Positions 1 through 11,870 are shown, numbered from the stretch's first letter. The stretch: DNA of 64,000 bases from Hymenochaete sp. R1 (GCA_019400425.1 JAFREE010000017.1:1-64000), one strand, 5' to 3'. Program-made: numbers and translations. The notes: generated by a model not told the origin, from the sequence alone.

Positions 1-309
1 GGGCTCCATATTAAGGAATTATTTTATGCAAAAAATGCAAATCATGGGAAATAATTCAACGAGGGTTCCCCCTGACGCTGTTCCCTGAACAACTTCATTT
101 TGGGGCATTGAATGAGAATGAGCGCCGGTTGAATTGCCGGTAGAAAAAAGCTCGCCCATGACATGTTTCATTCCGTACTCAGGCAATTCGCTCGACTTTG
201 CTGTATGAATTAGGGTGAAATTCTTCAGATTACAAGAAAGTCTTTTCGGGAGGTCATCTATGAAGTCGCACTTGTGAGTAAGCAAAACTTCAATGAGTGT
301 TACCCACGT
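1..309. other. Unassigned window edge
   Basis: No recognisable gene. An open frame of 104 codons on the minus strand (19-333) overlaps the esterase relic, but I see no family motif in it. It may hold further decayed parts of the esterase. Confidence 0.4.
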
Positions 310-610
310 ATATTCTGAAAAATGAAGTTTCAACTGCTATTGTCTGACAATATTGATAAGATACTTGCATCCACCGGTAAATGACAGCATTTGACCATAC
401 CCAACCCACAAATAATAAAACAGGTGCGCACTAACCCGTCAAGAGCCCTTCACTGCTCATTCGCCCCATTCCATAACGTATGTGTACATCATTCCCTCCG
501 GATTCAAGGCCATTTTCCCACTCAGAGCTTGGAAGAGATTCGGAATCCGAGAGACACTCAGACATGCCGGGAGCCTAATCGAGCTGGAACTCGAAGGGTC
601 GGCAGGGGAA
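310..610 (-). pseudogene. Relic of a GDSL/SGNH esterase
   Basis: A decayed third copy of the esterase genes at 3287-4418 and 4922-6063. Reading the minus strand, a stretch near 457-560 contains LNPEGMMYTYVMEWG, which lines up with LDPEESMYTLWIGTND of the intact gene, including the block III region of the family. The DNA also matches: an ACCCGTCAA-type stretch (LLTG codons), the CCTCCGGATTCAA stretch and the exon end next to TTCTGAAAAATGAA near 314-330 all have counterparts in the intact gene. Stops and frame breaks occur between these islands and the GTND asparagine motif is lost. No 5' signal peptide exon or 3' DELHP exon was found, so this is a fragment. Confidence 0.7.
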
Positions 611-1153
611 GACGTAAATGCGAGTGGAAGTTGAAGTAAGCATCGCTGCCTTTTTCGGTAGGTGGTTCTCACAATGCTGGGCGAAGCGCTTGGCCGGTTT
701 CCGCCCTAAGACTCCGGGTCCTTTCCTCGCACCCTTCGTCCTTCCATTATTTCTATCTCATTTTCCTCCGCGCAAATATCTCAAAATGAAGCTCCACATA
801 CAAAGTTAGGAATCCCAACTGCTCGCAAAGATCATCGCTATCCCAGGGGAATGTCTTTCATTGTAAAAGGCAGCGACGCACACTGGCACTACCGCCATCA
901 ATCCTGTACAAATTTTCCGAAAAATAACTTCAAGTACAAATTTTCTCAATCTACGTCACCGAGTGTTAGGAAAAAATACGCATGAGACAACAAGACTTCT
1001 ACGCCCTCGAATACGATAGTTAATCTCTTTTCTCACCTCCGACCACGTACGTCCCGATATCAATGTTGTAAAAATCCAACTACTCTGCGTAACATAGACA
1101 CTTTTCGGTGCCCCAACTCCTGCGTTGTACTGGCTTATTCAACTAAGTCATTC
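611..1153. other. Intergenic, no gene seen
   Basis: Only short, unconvincing open frames. It lies between the esterase relic and the 3' end of the epoxide hydrolase gene, and would hold that gene's 3' untranslated region and terminator. Confidence 0.5.
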
Positions 1154-2871
1154 TTAACAAGCAAAGTTCTTCCCAAAGAATTCTCTCAGATCTTCTACGA
1201 ACTCGTCTGGGCAGTCAAGTGCTGGGAAATGGCCGCCTTTCGTATGCTCTGTTTCCCGGTCAGCATTGGCGAGTATCTAGTTATCCAATACTCATGTGGT
1301 GCCAGCTCGTTGACTTACCTTTATAGAAGACTAAAGACCCGAATAGTTCTATATCACTCCTTGGAGAACGTCCGATTTCGTGGGGCTTCAACAGGAGGGT
1401 ATGTTATTGTCAGAGAACCACTAAGACACAATAAACGGGCTCACGAAAGCAGAGAATCCGAATTTTGACTTAACCGGAAAGTTGGTATCCCTTGAAGATG
1501 CGCTGTTCTTTAGTCGCTCCTCGGAACTCTGCAAAGATTATTGGTCGGTTCGTCTACTCCGGGTGCACTGATGACATACTTGGTTGTACATCACTACAGA
1601 TGTTGCGAAAGATCCACTCAAATAATACAGAGCGACTGTGTTAATAATATCCTGCGGCTTGACGCACTCTGGGTCGGACCAGTCGTGGATTTTTTCACCG
1701 ATATACGTCAACACTGCAAGAGGCGAGGACCCGACGGCCAGACCTATTGTGAAGGGCTACCAAACGCGCATCCATCAATACCTATGTCAGCCTTTTAATT
1801 AATATTACGTGAGATACTTCAACTACCTTCGTGCTCTGGATTGCGAAGTACCCCATCCCGCTCTTGGAGAACTCTGCACGTCTCTTCGCGTGAGTTTTTT
1901 CTATCTCCGAAACTGCGCTTCCAAGCGAATTCCCGGTGATTCGTGGAGGGACAATGAACATATTGAAATGCACGGCAAGCATTGACTCAGCGTAGAAACT
2001 GCTCATGATGCGCATGATCATGTAACCCTAATGTCATTTTCAAAGTCATTTAGATTGTTGGAAAGGTTACTATGATTATTCACAAAGAACGCACCCAGTC
2101 ACCTCCCTGCCCAGCGTACTTTTCGTACCCTAGCAAGTCGACCATCAAGCCATTGAAGAGCTTCGCGACGTCAACCAGACTCCAGCCATCTCTGCGAGGG
2201 AGTGTGGACTTGAAGTATCCAGGAAGAGATGGGACTACGACATGGAATCTTAGGGCGTAATGATCAAAATAGGGATCGTGATGAAGGTTCAGAGATCCAG
2301 GCGGACGTACGCGGGCAAGTCGGATGATGGTGGGTTAGTCAAGCCTTCTATGACATTATGAAAATCGTAGAATGATCCTTCACACCCAATAAACTTTTTC
2401 TCAGTCGTTTTAAATAGCTTTAGAATCAGACGCACCTGGCCAACCGTGAAGCAGCATCACTGGAATTGCGTCGCGCCTCGCACTCTTCACATGTACAAAA
2501 TGCACCTCGCACTTATCTCCCTTCTCTTTATCCTCGTAATCCACAAGAAAATGATCCCATCGATTCACCTCCTTCTCAAGGCTTTCCCATTTCCATTCGT
2601 TCTCGAACCTGGATTTGAGAGCCTTGAGGTACTCGAAGCCAATGCCAAGGCTCCAGGGTTTTTTAGTATCAATGGGTGCTTGAAACGGGAAAGGTGATGT
2701 ACGAAGAAGGGTGAGCATGGACTGCACGGGGCGGTCACCATAGTGTATTTTGATTTGGCGAAGGTTTGAGAAAGACATTATGTTGTAGTCAAAGCTGTCC
2801 GTTTGTATTGTTATTGAGCCTCTCAGCCCTTTATAGGGCGATAGAAGCCCCGCAAGAACAGCGGCCAACAC
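1154..2871 (-). CDS. Epoxide hydrolase, alpha/beta fold with EHN N-terminal domain
   Basis: Hydrolyses an epoxide to a diol through an Asp nucleophile. Eight exons can be joined by hand: 2436-2871, 2311-2377, 2095-2248, 1827-2027, 1580-1756, 1445-1528, 1319-1385 and 1154-1248, all with GT-AG introns of about 50-75 nt. The joined product shows, in order, an EHN-like N-terminus, the oxyanion motif HGWPGSFYDF, PSLPGY, the nucleophile motif GGDWG, the cap stretch GYFAIQSTKP, LYYLSGSFATSVVMYNQ, and the C-terminal histidine motif HTKGGHFPALD. No stop interrupts the joined frame, so the gene looks intact. The first ATG is uncertain: the ATG at 2871 opens the frame, another in-frame one is at 2778. 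It lies among secreted esterases of the same strand, but has no clear signal peptide. Substrate unknown; detoxification or secondary metabolism are both possible. Confidence 0.87.
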
Positions 2872-3286
2872 AGTCTCTAAAACCCATGCGATTATACAGG
2901 GGCGTCCTCAGTCTTATGACGGCGATCAACTGAATTGACAAGATCGGGCTGACTACTCCTAGAATCACGAGAACAGCACGCTAATTACTACCGCATGAGA
3001 TTACCTTTAGTGTCTTACGCCATACTGTACGATATTTAATATTGGGACGCATTTATGTTCTCGTTTCGAGTTAGAAATTGACATGCTCTTGCAACTTTCC
3101 GCTCGGTCGGACCCATGTTGATACTCACTTATTATTTACTCGTCTTTCACATACTCCTCATTCTGTTTATCGGTGACATCGAAACGGCTAAAGATAGGGA
3201 TGGAAAAAGAGATCGGCTGAACAAGGGGCTGCCAGTGGTGATGATCGTATGGCCGACCTCATTCTCTTCCTCGGGCATTCTAACCT
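2872..3286. other. Intergenic between epoxide hydrolase and esterase A
   Basis: No coding signal. It should hold the epoxide hydrolase promoter and the 3' end of esterase A, both on the minus strand. Confidence 0.45.
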
Positions 3287-4418
3287 TCAGCTAAGCCAAG
3301 AGATCCATTGCGAGTCTGTCTTATTCCCCATGATAGCGTCCGCAATGTGACGCGCGACAATTCGATCAGATTGTTCGGAGGGGTGCAACTCGTCGTACCT
3401 GATGTGTATCTCAAGTATTAAAATCAAATACTTCACGAACAAAGGTCAACACATACCACATGAAACTGTCAGTGGCTGATCCGTAAGAAGGGAAGCATTG
3501 TGGACTTGTAAATGGACCGGCGTTAAGTGGGTATACGCATGGATTGATCGCTCCTGTCACGTTTAGAGGTGCGGTTCCGTTAAAGTAATTCTGTGGGTTG
3601 TTGTACATATCTGTGAAGAGTCCGTGAGAGTCGAAGAGACCTGTCGTACGCATTTTTAGCCAGTCACTTTCGAAAGAGACATTAATGAACTGCACCAATA
3701 TGTGCCCCGGATAAGGCTGTTGCTTTATTCTGGAGCATGAGGCGTGCGAGCTCGTTCCCTGCAGCAACGAGCTCGCTTATGAAGACGTTCCATTCTGTAT
3801 TGTTACGCTCGAGCTTCCAGTAAGTATTGGGATAGGAGTCTACAGAATACAGGACGGTCTTCTCGAGAGGTATCATCTAAAATTTGCACTTTGTGAGTAT
3901 CAAGAATCATCTTCATATCATAGACTTACATTCTGAAAAATGAAATTCCGAGCCCCGCTATCGAATAACGTCTGCACCCAGTTGATAGCACACGCGACCG
4001 TATCCACAATCGATATACCTGGCGACTGCTGACCCGTCAAAAGCTCACCATCGCCTACGTCGTTTGTCCCAATCCACAGCGTATACATCGATTCCTCCGG
4101 ATCCAACCTCACCTGCCCACTCTGAACTTCAGAAAGATACGCCGGAATTTGGCTCTCAAATACGGAGGGATACGTATTATGCGTAAGATTCTGCGAGCAG
4201 ACAGCTCCGGCGCGAGCGAAGGGAAAAAGGGTTGCATGGGCGTATGACGCAGCGTAGACTGGCCAGGCGGTGCCTCGGTCGCCGGTGCTCACTATGTCAG
4301 TGTAGCTATCGCCGAAGGTAACGAGGTTCTTGATTTGGCCTGGAGATGGACCGGAGGCCTGCTGGAGGGACAGTGATGCTGAAGCCAGCAAAACGAGAAA
4401 AAACGCCGTGAGAACCAT
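3287..4418 (-). CDS. Secreted SGNH/GDSL esterase, copy A
   Basis: Predicted extracellular carbohydrate esterase or lipase of the SGNH-hydrolase superfamily. Four exons: 3930-4418, 3696-3876, 3457-3640 and 3287-3398. The start at 4418 gives a hydrophobic signal peptide (MVLTAFFLVLLASASLSLQQ). Block I is VTFGDSYTD with the catalytic Ser, block III is LWIGTND, and block V is YDELHPSEQSD with the Asp-His pair, read across the last splice site. Several N-x-S/T sites suit a secreted glycoprotein. An upstream in-frame ATG at 4454 would hide the signal peptide and is less likely. It is a close tandem copy of the gene at 4922-6063 with the same intron positions. The exact substrate cannot be read from sequence. 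Confidence 0.9.
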
Positions 4419-4921
4419 ATCGATGACGAACCACAGAGAGCTGCCAGTGCACAAATTAGTTGGCTTCGAATACTTGCTCCAGTGATGTTAATTCTCTGGC
4501 TTATAAAAGATTGGATTTCCGCCGGATCAGATACGGCTTACGGGCTTTACCAGTCCTCATGACCTTGAACTGAAGCTAAAATACTTTTTGAAGGGCGTCG
4601 AGATTTTCCTAGCTCCATACGAACGGTAGATTTTAGATGTATTTAAAGTTGAACCGGTGTTTTGTCGCTCGGACATATAGCGGGAAGACCATTGGAACTC
4701 AGAGCAGTCAAGATCCTTCGGGATCTACTAAGACGAAGCAATACGATGAGAAAGCAGCGGTTATTTGTAGATTGCAAGATATACCACAACTTACATATTA
4801 TTCGTGAGAAGCGGCTGAATCAAAAGTTGCACACATGAAAAAAAATTGATTTTAATTTCAGATTTCTTCCATCTTCACACTTTGACGATTCCATTCTGCT
4901 ACATCATTCTGCCCATTTTTT
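4419..4921. promoter_or_regulatory. Promoter region of esterase A
   Basis: No gene. On the minus strand a TATA-like TTTATAAG lies near 4502-4510, about 85 nt upstream of the esterase A start, in a plausible place for a core promoter. The distal part would hold the 3' end of esterase B. Confidence 0.35.
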
Positions 4922-6063
4922 CTAACTTAACCAGGAAATCCATTCTGTATCCGTCTTGTTGCCCATGATCGCATTCGCAAGATGCCTCGCAACAGTCCTA
5001 TCAGACTGCTCGGACGGGTGCAACTCGTCATACCTGGAAGATATTAGCTCTCGTTTATTATGCTGCGGAAGAGGAATCGATAACACTTACCACATGAAGC
5101 TATCTGCATCAGTGCCGAATGAGGGGGTGCAAAATGGCGTGGCATCAGCACTTGCGTTAAGTGGCAGAACACAAGGGAACACAGCGCCCGTCACGTTGAG
5201 AGGGGCTGTTCCGTTGAGGTAGTTCTGAGGGTTATCGTGGATGTCCGTAAATAAGCCGTGCGAGTCGAAGAGGCCTGCCAAATTTGTTTATGAGTGTTAT
5301 TTCTTGAACGCGATTGTAGACTGACCGACGTGTGCCCCGGGCAAGGTCTGCACCTTATTCTGAAGCATGAGTCTTGCAAGCTCGTTCCCGGAAGCGACCA
5401 TCTCCCCGATGAATATGTTCCATTCGGTGGTGTTACGTTCGAGGGACCAGTAGTGGTTTGGGTACGAGTCGGCAGAGTACAAGATGGTTTTATCAAGCGG
5501 GAGCATCTAAAAACGCGGAGCAGCCTGTATCAGGTTTTTTTGCGGCATCCGGCTATATCCGTACATACGTTTTGGAAGATAAAATTCCTTGCACCGGCAT
5601 CAAACAGAGTTTGTACCCAGCTAACCGCACATCCAACAGTGTCCACCAAAGTTGCCCCAGGCGTCTGCTGCCCCGTCAATAGCTCTCCCACTCCAATATC
5701 ATTCGTCCCAATCCACAGCGTATACACCGTCTCGTTCGGATCAAGCTGGGGGACTGTCCCATTCTGCACTTCAGCAAAGTACGTCGGAAGCTGGCTCTCA
5801 AAAACGGACGGGTAGATCCTCGGCGTGAAGTTACCCGAGCACGTCGCTCCCGCACGCGCAAAGGGAAATAGAGTGAGGTTGGCGTAGTCAGCGACGTAGA
5901 GTGGCCAAGCGGTGCCGCCGTCTCCTGCGAGGACGATGTCAGAGTAACTGTCGCCGAAGGTGACAATATTCTTTATCTGTCCAGGAGAGGGACCAGAGGG
6001 TTGTTGGAGAGAAAGGGCGGTGAATGCCAGAAGAGGGAGCAACAGCTTCGTCGAGAAAACCAT
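4922..6063 (-). CDS. Secreted SGNH/GDSL esterase, copy B
   Basis: Paralogue of copy A with the same exon plan. Exon 1 (5569-6063) carries a signal peptide (MVFSTKLLLPLLAFTALSLQ), block I VTFGDSYSD and block III LWIGTNDIG. Exon 2 ends at 5506 and starts MLPLDKTILYSADSY. Exon 3 carries GLFDSHGLFTDIHDNPQNY and several N-glycosylation sites. Exon 4 gives YDELHPSEQSDRTVARHLA with the catalytic Asp and His, ending in a stop at 4922-4924. All catalytic blocks are present and the frame is open, so it should be active. A and B differ mainly in the mid-region and in surface residues. Likely to act on plant cell-wall or other ester substrates outside the cell, by family analogy only. Confidence 0.9.
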
Positions 6064-6313
6064 GGTAGGTCAGAGGTGCGTTCAGTTCACAATGCAAGAC
6101 GTTGAGGCGCTGAATAACATGTCCTCCATATCTCTCGCCATTAAAAAGGCGAAGACGCAAAAACATTTAACATTAGCCGCAGCAAATGGCTTCGCAGAGG
6201 TCAGCAGTTCAACCCTCATGACCCTCAAGTCGAAATTAGAGGCTCCGACATCCAAGTCCCTCGTCGACTCTCCATAGCTCCTTCCACTTTTTCAAAGACG
6301 CGGGTCCGACGTT

Positions 6314-6321
6314 TATTTATA
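6314..6321 (-). promoter_or_regulatory. TATA-like element upstream of esterase B
   Basis: Reads TATAAATA on the minus strand, about 250 nt upstream of the esterase B start codon. This matches a TATA consensus, but would imply a long 5' leader of roughly 200 nt, so it is tentative. Confidence 0.3.
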
Positions 6322-6529
6322 AGTTACATAGTAGAGTAGATTCGACCGAGGATTCGGCGTTCGGACGTAAGACGGATAACAGAAGGCTGACTGAGAATGG
6401 GCCATGTGCTATGTCTCAGAACTACTACTATTAGCTACGGCACGAATAAGATCTAAAATTATGTAGAACGTACTTGGAGAAGCGATGGAGTATGCGGCCC
6501 GTCACGTATACGACATCATGGAGGCCATG

Positions 6530-8105
6530 TCACGACTCATCTTGGGAATCAGCGATCACAATCGCTTCGTTTGCTGTACTTTCCAATTCCGTGCATACTT
6601 CTGATTCTTTCGGTCCCGTTTCCGTTGGCGATGTGTTTATTTCGGACCGATCTTGTGTGGAGGACGTAGGAGTCTTATTCTTTACCTTTGCGAGCTGAAC
6701 GTGCCTCTTGAATTCCGCATTGTTGTCTTTCTACAGTCAAAACATGAGTACAGATTCACAAATCACAACGAAGTCGTCCATACCAAGTAGGAGCGGGTAT
6801 CCTCCACATTGACTTTCCTGAAGTTCAAGCTGTCCTCCCAAGTTTTCAGGTCTCGCCGAAGTTCCACCATAGTCTTTCTGTTCTTCTCAGCTCGATCCAA
6901 GTTTGCGTTAAAGATGGAGACGAATCTGAGAACCGTAGTCATTCAGAGCCTATTGGCCTTCTGGAAGTGGCGCGACATACTGTGTATGGCGTGAAACCAG
7001 CTGTTCTCTAGAACCTAACGTTGGCAGGTCATATTCCACTAACATTTCTTTGATTTTCTTTTCTTTCAAAACTGCGTAGGATGGTTTATGGATCCTATCC
7101 GCTCCGTTCAACCTGAAATAGTGTTTAAAACATGAAAATACAAGGACTGGGCATTCGCACTTACGTTTGTTGTCCCTTCCCTTTTCCATTTACTTTTGGT
7201 AACGGTCTGGAACCTGAAGCGGCCCCTGTTCCATTGAATACGTTATTCCAGGCTTTCTTTGAAGTCGAAGAATTCCGTGAGCTTTTGGTCAGGTTCTTAT
7301 TAACGAGAAACGATTTGCAATCGCTATCAAGATGGGCGCCAGCATCTTTTACTGAAACAGGACCATCGCAAACAGGGCAGTTGACTACTTTGTCTACTTC
7401 AGGGACGTCAGCTAAGGCTCTCTTCGGAAGACCAAGGTTCTTATACTCACATTCGTCTTGCACATCGTTCTCTTCCGCATCTGAACTCTTGACCAAGTCT
7501 GGAAAACCGACAGCCTCGTCCGACGCACCATCCAAACCCAGGTCGTCTTGTTTCACTTGCGTTTCAGACCCAGTCGCTGATGAAGAAGGCCTCGAGCCAA
7601 GGCGGGAAGTCTTTCGTTTTTTTAGAGGCCGCTCTGCGGCAGCTACGTCTTCCAGTACTCTTTTCGCCAGCCCGTCTGCCTTTTCAATGAGTTGAAGAAC
7701 ATATCCTCTGGGGGGAAAAGGCGGGTTGCCCGCCTCAGCAGTCACACTCAAATTCGAGTATTCGGTGCTTACCTTGCAGACCGCCAGCTATCACACATCT
7801 CCTCGAGCTGCGCACTCTTCGTAAGCTTCGATTCCTCAACCGGGTGTCGACAGTGTGGGCACTCATGTCGTTTTCTCACGAAAGTTCTTATACACTATAA
7901 CGTGGTTTACTGCCGTCAGAGTAGAATTTTCGAGGGCACGATTGGAAATACTCACCAGGGAGCAGAACCAGTGTCCGCAAGGCAGAAACATGGGGGCGTT
8001 GAATATCTCTCCACATATGTCGCATGAGAAGGCGGAGTCGAGTTTGCGGAGACCAGGAGCGTCAGTGTCGTTAGGGAAGTCTGTTGGGTCGGCTACGCTA
8101 TCCAT
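6530..8105 (-). CDS. RAD18: RAD18-type E3 ubiquitin ligase (postreplication repair)
   Basis: With Rad6, RAD18 monoubiquitinates PCNA at stalled forks to start damage tolerance in the nucleus. The start at 8105 gives MDSVADPTDFPNDTDAPGLR, close to the usual family N-terminus. A C3HC4 RING follows: CDICGEIF, then PCGHWFCSLCIR (read across an intron ending at TATAG), then ECPHCRHP. A UBZ-type zinc finger comes next (NCPVCDGPV...HLDSDCKSF). The SAP domain is AVLKEKKIKEMLVEYDLPTL with GSREQLVSRHTQY, followed by FNANLDRAEKNRKTMVELRR, a conserved post-SAP stretch thought to bind Rad6. The last exon ends IADSQDES before the stop at 6530-6532. Domain order and length fit fungal RAD18. Confidence 0.9.
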
Positions 8106-8639
8106 GCCCAAGACTTGTGGTGTGTATTTCAGATATGAGATGAAATATAGCAAAAAGGCAGAATGAGCTTGTGTGAGAGAACCTGTGAGGCGTTTCAAAG
8201 TTGTTACTCATCCAAGTCATGAGGAGGGTCGCTTGCAAAAGAAGGCTGAGACGCGTGACAGTACGCGCCCGTGACAAAGACGCGTCAAAATCGCACGCAG
8301 AACGGCGTATCAATACGCCGCTATATGACAAAATGACTTTCATTCAAGGAAATGATGAATTTGTTCTTTACAAGAAAGGTACAATACGATGCATGTCACT
8401 ATCCCTTGCCGAGATTTCACATTGGAATGCGAGATTACTTTCGCATACACTCAATCTCATCAAAATCTGATCCTTTATCTCATCATCGTGGCGGAATTAG
8501 AGACTTTTGACACATTTTCTATGTAATTGACATCGACGCAGTCTCTTCAATCATCTTGAGCAAGGGTCAGAAATACTCCACCAATTGAGCTAGCAAGATA
8601 TCAATACTGTGAGTCTCAATATACCCTTAGTTTTGGCAA
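8106..8639. other. Intergenic, no gene seen
   Basis: Lies upstream of RAD18 and beyond the 3' end of the small DUF1115-like gene. It holds no convincing coding frame. A tRNA D-arm-like string occurs near 8576-8598 (minus strand) but without a T-arm or paired acceptor stem, so no tRNA is called. Confidence 0.45.
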
Positions 8640-9101
8640 CTATCCGTTGTTACATAGATCGACTTTCGTGAAGCCCATTGAGCGTCGCCACCATGATTCC
8701 AGATTCAATCTACGAATCAATGCCCCAAACTCGCTCATAGAGTAAAATAGCTCGATACCCGAAGCTTCTCCGTTACTCTGCCTCTCTTTGGTCAGGCAAA
8801 GGTCTGACGGCTTGAGATCTCGCGAGATTTCAGCCTGTAGTGTAACCGACTTCCATCGTAGACTCTGAAATGGCTTAGCTGACAAAACTCGATGACTGTG
8901 TTGTGCAACACTGAACCTCACTTTTATTCTGCGTATGTAATCTTCAACATTTTCTTCCTGTCCTTCCACCAATAACACGCCTTGCTGACCTACTTTGCAT
9001 GCACCATTCAGATCAAGCTTTCTGGCCTGCGACTGGATGAACTTCTTTTTTGCAGGATCTCTGATGTGGTGAAAGGACAGGAGAGCGCGAGCGTAAGACA
9101 T
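8640..9101 (-). CDS. Small DUF1115-like protein (RWDD2 C-terminal type)
   Basis: An intronless frame of about 153 residues starting at 9101 with MSYARALLSFHHIRDPAKKK. The stretch HHIRDPAKKKFIQSQARKLD, followed by LNGACKVGQQGVLLVEGQEE, resembles the domain after the RWD fold in RWDD2 proteins (DUF1115), where a His-His and a 'GxxGVxxVEG' pattern recur. No N-terminal RWD domain is present. The upstream in-frame ATG at 9158 adds 19 residues that look like leader sequence. Molecular function is unknown. It is divergent from SDH1, 221 bp apart, and probably shares its promoter. Confidence 0.6.
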   Translation of the reverse strand: MSYARALLSFHHIRDPAKKKFIQSQARKLDLNGACKVGQQGVLLVEGQEENVEDYIRRIKVRFSVAQHSHRVLSAKPFQSLRWKSVTLQAEISRDLKPSDLCLTKERQSNGEASGIELFYSMSEFGALIRRLNLESWWRRSMGFTKVDLCNNG

Positions 9102-9322
9102 GACTGTGGGTAAGGAAAGAAGAAAACACTGTTCCGGTTTCTTCCATGTGATGACCAATAATTCTCACCCAATTGGTTCTCTACACCGAACAAATAGACG
9201 TCAATAAACACCCGGAGCCTTACCCGCAAATCACGCTCCTTCCGCTCAATCCCTTCTTCATCCTCAACTTCCTCCTCCCCTCCCTCCCTTTCTCTTCATA
9301 TTACCCGTCTAAAATACGTCTG

Positions 9323-11870
9323 ATGTTGAGCAGGACAATCGCAAGGCTCTCCAGGGGCAGTCACCGTTCATTTCATGCATCGTCCATCAGTAGAAGGGTC
9401 ATAGCGACCAACCCGGTCAAGGCCCAAGAGGTCACTGTGTGTCATTTAAGAATTCCACTTCAATTCGTGTAACGGCGACTAACCTACATGGACGATAGTC
9501 GCTGGCTGCCCAGGGCAAGTACCCCATTTTTGAGCATGAATATGATGCTATTGTTGTGTATGTGTGTCCTTGCGCGATAATTGGTATTCCAGTCTTCTGA
9601 CAATCTGTATAGCGGAGCGGGAGGTGCAGGTCTTCGTGCTGCCTTTGGATTAGCTGAAGCCGGATTTAACACGGCTTGCATTACAAAATTATTCCCGACT
9701 CGTAGTCATACTGTCGCTGCCCAGGTACTTGCTCGTAAAGCCTATCTTTAGATGTTGTTTAACGTGTTCTGCAGGGAGGTGTTAACGCCGCACTCGGGGT
9801 ATGAATACCTTACTTTTCTAGACCGTCGTCAATTAACTGACATAGCGGCCCAGAACATGACAGAGGATGACTGGAGATGGCACATGTACGATACGGTATG
9901 CCTATACACGATAGAGCTCAATGAACACTATCATTAACGACACTAATGTAGGTTAAAGGTTCCGACTGGCTCGGTGACCAAGATGCTATTCATTACATGT
10001 GTCGAGAGGCTCCGAGGACAGTTATTGAGGTATGATACATTTCGCAAACAAAGGCGAAACAGGGTGCTCATTTATTTTCCAGCTCGAGCACTTTGGTGTA
10101 CCGTTCTCACGGACGAAGGAAGGCAAAATCTACCAGCGTGCGTTCGGTGGCCAATCTTTGCAATATGGTAAAGGTGGTCAAGCGTACCGATGTGCCGCTG
10201 CCGCCGACCGAACGGGCCATGCTATTCTCCACAGCCTCTACGGCCAGTCACTGCGGCACAACACTAATTTCTTCATCGAATACTTCGCTCTCGACCTCAT
10301 CATGGAAGACGGTGAATGTGTTGGTGTAATGGCTATGAATATGGAAGACGGTACGCTTCACAGATTCCGTGCTCACAAGACGGTGCTTGCTACAGGTGGA
10401 TATGGTCGAGCATATTTCAGTTGCACGAGTGCGCACACTTGTTCAGGGGACGGGAATGGAATGGTCGTACGAGCCGGTTTACCCCTCCAAGACCTTGAAT
10501 TCGTACAGTTCCATCCTACTGGTATTTATGGTGCAGGATGTCTTATCACCGAGGGGTCGCGTGGTGAGGGAGGATATCTCTTGAACTCTGAAGGAGAGCG
10601 GTTTATGGAGCGGTATGCACCTACGGCGAAGGACTTGGCGTCGCGTGATGTCGTCTCGCGAAGTATGACAATTGAGATTCGGGAGGGCCGCGGTGTTGGT
10701 CCTGAGAAGGATCATTGTTACTTGCAACTGAGTCACTTGCCCGCTGAAGTCCTACACGAACGCCTACCTGGAATTTCTGAGACAGCTGCTATTTTCTCTG
10801 GCGTCGATGTTACAAAGGAGCCCATCCCTGTGCTCCCTACTGTCCACTACAACAGTATGTTTTTTTCTCGTTATGTACTTAATCGTTTAAACTATAACTT
10901 CGTCTGTAGTGGGTGGCATTCCCACCAAATACACCGGCGAGGTTCTGACCGTTGACGAGGTATGAACGTGCAATTCTTTCTGAAGTGATCACTACTAATA
11001 TATCGATCATAGAATGGCAAGGATAAGGTTGTTCCTGGTCTGTATGCTGCCGGCGAGGCTGCCTGTGTCTCCGTTCACGGTGCCAACCGTCTGGGTGCAA
11101 ACTCGTTGCTCGATATTGTTGTATTCGGCCGTGCATGCGCACACCACATCAAGGAGACACTTACTCCTGGAAAGCCGCACAAGGTGGTGGATGAAAATGC
11201 AGGTATGCAATCCATTGAATTCCTTGATCAGATTCGGTATGTTGCATGTTGTTGTTATTCTTACCAGCGACTACTGATGATGGACTTCAAGGACTTCCGA
11301 CGGCCCGATCCCTACCGCTCAGCTCCGACTCGACATGCAGAAGGCCATGCAAACCGATGCTGCTGTCTTCAGGACTGAGAAGACGCTCGCAGAGGGTGTA
11401 CAGAAAGTAACGAAGATCTACCAAGACTTCGACAAAGTTGGTATCAAGGACAGGAGTATGATCTGGAACTCGTGAGTCGCTTATGTGCTGAATAACCTTC
11501 CTGGGTCGCTGACTTGATTTGTTTTTCTCAGCGACCTTGTTGAGACGCTGGAACTCCGTAACCTCCAGCAATGCGCCATACAAACTATCACTGCTGCTCT
11601 GGCTCGTAAGGAATCACGCGGTGCACATGCCCGTGAGGATTACAAGGAGGTCTGTTGTGCCTTCTCCAATAATTTTGTTTGCCATATACTGAAAAATTGC
11701 CCTTTTTCGGCAAATCTCAGCGTGACGACAAGGAGTGGATGAAACATACTCTCACGTTCCAGCGCGACCCATCGAAGCCAGACGTCGAGATTAAATACCG
11801 GAACGTCATTGGTACGACACTCGACGAAAGCGAGTGCAAGGCCGTGCCACCGTTTAAGCGTACGTATTAG
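9323..11870 (+). CDS. SDH1: Succinate dehydrogenase flavoprotein subunit, mitochondrial
   Basis: Catalytic subunit of complex II in the mitochondrial inner membrane; oxidises succinate to fumarate with covalent FAD. The start at 9323 gives an Arg/Ser-rich import peptide ([20 protein letters not shown]). The FAD Rossmann motif [20 protein letters not shown] spans an intron, then [20 protein letters not shown] with the His that binds FAD. Further hallmarks are [43 protein letters not shown] text, [22 protein letters not shown] (across an intron), [20 protein letters not shown] and a final EWMKHTL...PPFKRTY. The [15 protein letters not shown] junction needs the acceptor ending GGCCCAG. At least nine short introns. 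Very strong call. Confidence 0.97.

Noticed and set aside
5294..5815. 173-codon plus frame across esterase B
   Set aside because: Antisense to catalytic exons of a well-supported gene and crosses its introns.
8576..8598. tRNA D-arm-like string on the minus strand (TAGCTCAATTGGTGGA)
   Set aside because: It fits an A-box, but no paired acceptor stem, anticodon stem or GGTTCNANNCC T-arm follows, so no tRNA is supported.
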